Source: Pararoseomonas baculiformis
Lineage (GTDB): Bacteria; Pseudomonadota; Alphaproteobacteria; Acetobacterales; Acetobacteraceae
DNA length: 64,000 nt
Direction of reading: 5' to 3'
NCBI RefSeq assembly: GCF_017813395.1
Contig: NZ_JAGIZB010000004.1
Span: forward strand, 62,001 to 126,000
Both the position numbers and the translations under genes were made by a program. This document shows positions 61,994 through 64,000 of this stretch, piece after piece. The stretch's first letter is position 1. The number at the start of each line of letters is the position of its first letter. The notes below the pieces were generated by a model that was not told where the DNA came from, searched no databases, and was given only the letters and a program-made list of their open reading frames with translations.

Positions 61994-62739
61994 TCCTCCA
62001 GCACCCGCGCGCGCGGCAGGGTCAGCCAGGTGCGTGCCCCGATCCCGGGCGCGGCTTCCAGGGTCAGTTCCCCACCATGGGCGCGCATCAGTTCCCGCGC
62101 GGCGGAGAGGCCGAAGGAAAGGCCCCGCGTGCCCTCCCCGCCCGCCAGGTCGCCGCCGGGCAGGCCGGCCCCTTCGTCCTCGATCACCAGCGCCACGGTC
62201 TCGGCGGCGCGAACGAGGCGAAGGGTGATCCGGTCCCCCGCCCGGGTTTCGAGCGCGGCCCGGCCCAGGGCCTGGGCGAGCACGCGGCCCAGGGCACGGC
62301 GATCCGCCATCAGCACCAGCGCTTCGGCTTCCGGGCACACACGCCAGTGCCGCGCGCCCTCGCCCATGGACAGGGTCATCGCCTCCACAGCCTCCCCCAA
62401 CAAGGGGCCGAGGGGGAGGCGTGCTTCCTTCAGGCAGCGGGTTTGCGGCTGCGCCACCCCGTGGTCCGCCAACTCATCGGCCAGGACCAGAAGGCGCCGG
62501 CCCTCTGTCTCCACCCCTGGCGCCACCTCCGGCGGAAGCCGGGCTGCCAGGCCGAGCAGGCTCAGCCCCGGCGCCTCCAGTTCCCGGACGAGGAGGCCGA
62601 GCGAGCGGGCCTGGGTCGCAAGGCGCAGCTCGGCATGGAGAAGGCGTCCCTCCAGCCTTCGGCTGCGCCCCAGAAGGTGCCAGGCGGCCAGGGCAAGCGG
62701 GATGCAGGACAGGGCAAGGACGGGGAGCAGGGTCTCCAT
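61978..62739 (-). CDS. Degenerate histidine-kinase-like protein, one membrane span
   Basis: 253 residues. An N-terminal span (LLPVLALSCIPLALAAWHLL) precedes a helical hairpin and a GHKL-type ATPase fold. The segment corresponding to the phosphoacceptor HELRTP box reads RELEAP (52-57), so the reactive His is Arg. The N box (RVLAQALGRAALETR) lacks its usual Asn. The G1 box DEGAG (188-192) and the final GLSFGLSAARELMRAHGGEL remain. It is probably not an active kinase in the normal sense. No response regulator is adjacent. It may bind ATP or partners. Confidence 0.75.
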   Translation of the reverse strand: METLLPVLALSCIPLALAAWHLLGRSRRLEGRLLHAELRLATQARSLGLLVRELEAPGLSLLGLAARLPPEVAPGVETEGRRLLVLADELADHGVAQPQTRCLKEARLPLGPLLGEAVEAMTLSMGEGARHWRVCPEAEALVLMADRRALGRVLAQALGRAALETRAGDRITLRLVRAAETVALVIEDEGAGLPGGDLAGGEGTRGLSFGLSAARELMRAHGGELTLEAAPGIGARTWLTLPRARVLEDQPIA

Positions 62740-62820
62740 GCGCCGCACCCTGCCAGCGGTGCCCCTGCGGAATGATGAACGACCCCGCCCCCGCCCCCGC
62801 CAAGTGCCGGACATGACAAC

Positions 62821-62846
62821 GGCGCGAGGAGAGATCTCCTCGCGCC
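62821..62846 (-). terminator. Near-perfect terminator hairpin after rpmB
   Basis: GGCGCGAGGAGA (62821-62832) and TCTCCTCGCGCC (62835-62846) form a 12-base perfect pairing around GA. It lies 34 bases beyond the rpmB stop, in the 141-base gap to the kinase-like gene. It fits a terminator for rpmB, though the following bases are not strongly U-rich. Confidence 0.6.
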
Positions 62847-62880
62847 GCCGGAACTCACCCTGGAAGGGCGGGAAAGGGGC

Positions 62881-63177
62881 TCAGGCCGCCGCCTTCTTCG
62901 CCTGCGCCTTCTCGATGCGGCGCTTCAGGACCTTTGCCTCGACGGTCAGGGCGCGGTCGGGCGTGCCGAGCAGGAAGGAGTCCAGGCCGCCATTATGCTC
63001 CACGGTGCGGATGCCGCGGGTGGAAAGGCGAAGCTGGATGGAGGTGCCGAGCACGTCCGAGAAGAAGGACGTCTGCTGGAGGTTCGGCAGGAAGCGCCGG
63101 CGGGTCTTGTTGTTGGCGTGGCTGACGTTGTTGCCCGTCAGGACGCCCTTGCCGGTGATGCCGCAGCGGCGGGACAT
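62881..63177 (-). CDS. rpmB: 50S ribosomal protein L28
   Basis: 98 residues. [20 protein letters not shown] and [20 protein letters not shown] are the standard L28 start; [20 protein letters not shown] follows. It is part of the large ribosomal subunit. The AGGGG site precedes the ATG. A promoter (63259-63287) and a terminator (62821-62846) flank it, so it is its own transcription unit. Confidence 0.97.
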   Translation of the reverse strand: MSRRCGITGKGVLTGNNVSHANNKTRRRFLPNLQQTSFFSDVLGTSIQLRLSTRGIRTVEHNGGLDSFLLGTPDRALTVEAKVLKRRIEKAQAKKAAA

Positions 63178-63258
63178 GGTGGAAACCCCTGGGTGGTTCG
63201 GCCGCGCGGCCATGCGAGACCGCACGGGGCACGGGTGGTGGTCTGATAGGAAGGGCGG

Positions 63259-63287
63259 CGTATGGAGGCGTGGGCCCCAAGAGTCAA
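63259..63287 (-). promoter_or_regulatory. Candidate promoter for rpmB
   Basis: On the minus strand TTGACT (63287-63282, five of six matches) is followed after 17 bases by CATACG (63264-63259). It lies about 80 bases before the rpmB ATG. The rest of the gap to the next gene shows nothing more. Confidence 0.5.
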
Positions 63288-63300
63288 GCCGGAAGGCGCC

Positions 63301-63567
63301 TCAGCTCGCCGGGGGCTGCGCTGCGCCCTGCTGGCGCATCTCCTGCAGCTCGCCGCTCTCAACGGACATCAGCGCGCTGCGGAGGACACGGGCGATCGCC
63401 TTGTCCTCCATGGTCCGGGCCATCAGCCCCAGCGCGCCGCCCAGCAGGGCGGAAGCGATCGAGATCGGGGCGATGCCCTGCTCGATCATGTATTCGATGG
63501 CCTTGTCGGTCACCGAGCCGGCATGGCTCAGGTCTTCCGGGGCCATGCCTTGCGGGTCCAGGGACAT
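63301..63567 (-). CDS. Small unknown protein, 88 residues
   Basis: ATG at 63567 with AAGGAGG well placed upstream. LSHAGSVTDKAIEYMIEQGI is followed by a Gly/Ala helix APISIASALLGGALGLMART, perhaps membrane-associated, then MEDKAIARVLRSALMSVESG. No family was recognised. It is on the same strand as, and 37 bases from, the upstream ABC exporter gene, and may be co-transcribed with it. Confidence 0.65.
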   Translation of the reverse strand: MSLDPQGMAPEDLSHAGSVTDKAIEYMIEQGIAPISIASALLGGALGLMARTMEDKAIARVLRSALMSVESGELQEMRQQGAAQPPAS

Positions 63568-63604
63568 TCCCGGGGCCTCCTTGTCAAATGTTACGTCCAG
63601 ATGG

Positions 63605-64000
63605 TCAGGCCGTGGCGGGAGCGGAAGACCCCATGGATGCAGAGCTGTCCAGAGGCAGGGACGGGGATTCGCCCTCCCGCGCCGCCGCGGCGGCCTCGGC
63701 CAGCGCCACAGCCTGGGCCTGGCGCCGCCACATGCCGGCATAGATGCCCTCGGCCGCCACCAGCGCGGCATGGCTGCCGCGCTCGGCGATCCGGCCCTCG
63801 GACAGCACGATGATCTCGTCCGCCTCCACCACGGTGGAGAGGCGGTGGGCGATCACCAGCGTCGTCCGGCCCCGCGCCACGCCACGCAGGGCGGACTGGA
63901 TCTCCTGCTCGGTCCGGGTGTCCAGCGCGCTGGTCGCCTCGTCCAGGATCAGGATGCGGGGGTCCTTCAGGATGGTCCGGGCGATGGCCACGCGCTGCTT
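63605..64000 (-). CDS. ABC exporter, C-terminal part of the ATPase domain (partial)
   Basis: The last 131 residues of an ABC transporter are in the window; the membrane domain, Walker A and LSGGQ region lie beyond base 64000. The segment begins [20 protein letters not shown] and continues with [20 protein letters not shown] (D-loop) and the switch His in [20 protein letters not shown]. The H-R-L-S-T and L-D-E-A-T wording is typical of MsbA-like exporters. A Ser/Pro/Ala-rich tail closes it. Substrate unknown. Confidence 0.9.
   Translation of the reverse strand, partial: KQRVAIARTILKDPRILILDEATSALDTRTEQEIQSALRGVARGRTTLVIAHRLSTVVEADEIIVLSEGRIAERGSHAALVAAEGIYAGMWRRQAQAVALAEAAAAAREGESPSLPLDSSASMGSSAPATA

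Overview
The window is a stretch of high-GC bacterial chromosome. Gene content points to an alphaproteobacterium of the Acetobacteraceae, probably Roseomonas-like. Supporting signs are four orphan TctC-type (Bug family) solute-binding proteins, a fused aroK-aroB gene, the bolA / J-domain / cobS / cobT / rpmB neighbourhood, frequent GTG and TTG starts, and dense head-to-tail operons. The assignment is inferred from content; no rRNA or tRNA gene was recognised.

Layout. 1-9 kb: a partial D-amino-acid dehydrogenase, an M48 metalloprotease/DsbA-like pair, a compact gamma-glutamyltransferase-like lipoprotein, an aminotransferase, a TctC protein, a shikimate dehydrogenase-like gene and an MFS transporter. 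9-14.3 kb: argJ and a parvulin-type isomerase, divergent from secA. 14.4-17.8 kb: an unrecognised 365-residue protein and two convergent TctC genes. 17.8-24.4 kb: an acyl-CoA catabolic operon (CoA ligase, thiolase, two acyl-CoA dehydrogenases, TctC). It is divergent from an IclR regulator, and a clear palindromic operator overlaps the likely promoter.

24.4-38.6 kb: the most interesting region, a divergent saccharide/inositol cluster around a 377-bp control region. Leftward genes: two nucleotide-sugar epimerase/dehydratases, a GT4 glycosyltransferase, a CgeB-like glycosyltransferase, a TIGR04290-like methyltransferase, a clan GH-A hydrolase that looks circularly permuted, a zinc-type dehydrogenase and a Gfo/Idh/MocA oxidoreductase. 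Rightward genes: inositol-3-phosphate synthase, a histidine phosphatase, two more CgeB-like glycosyltransferases, and a 581-residue protein that appears to join a phosphoribosyltransferase-like domain to a kinase-like domain. No flippase, polymerase or exporter is present. The product may therefore be a soluble or lipid-linked modified inositol glycoside rather than a polymer (inference).

38.6-47.6 kb: an operon for uptake and oxidation of an amine- or amide-type compound (polyamine-type ABC importer, two FAD amine oxidoreductases, RidA, a creatinase-like M24 protein), probably controlled by the upstream LysR gene. 47.7-54.9 kb: housekeeping and small genes (glycine-zipper lipoprotein, accA, TctC, SDR, xerD, aroK-aroB fusion, DUF2889 protein). 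54.9-64 kb: an alpha/beta-hydrolase-TPR protein, bolA, a J-domain protein, cobS, a GST, cobT, a phytase-like esterase, a degenerate histidine-kinase-like protein, rpmB, a small protein, and the C-terminal part of an ABC exporter that runs off the end. No prophage, insertion sequence or CRISPR array was seen.
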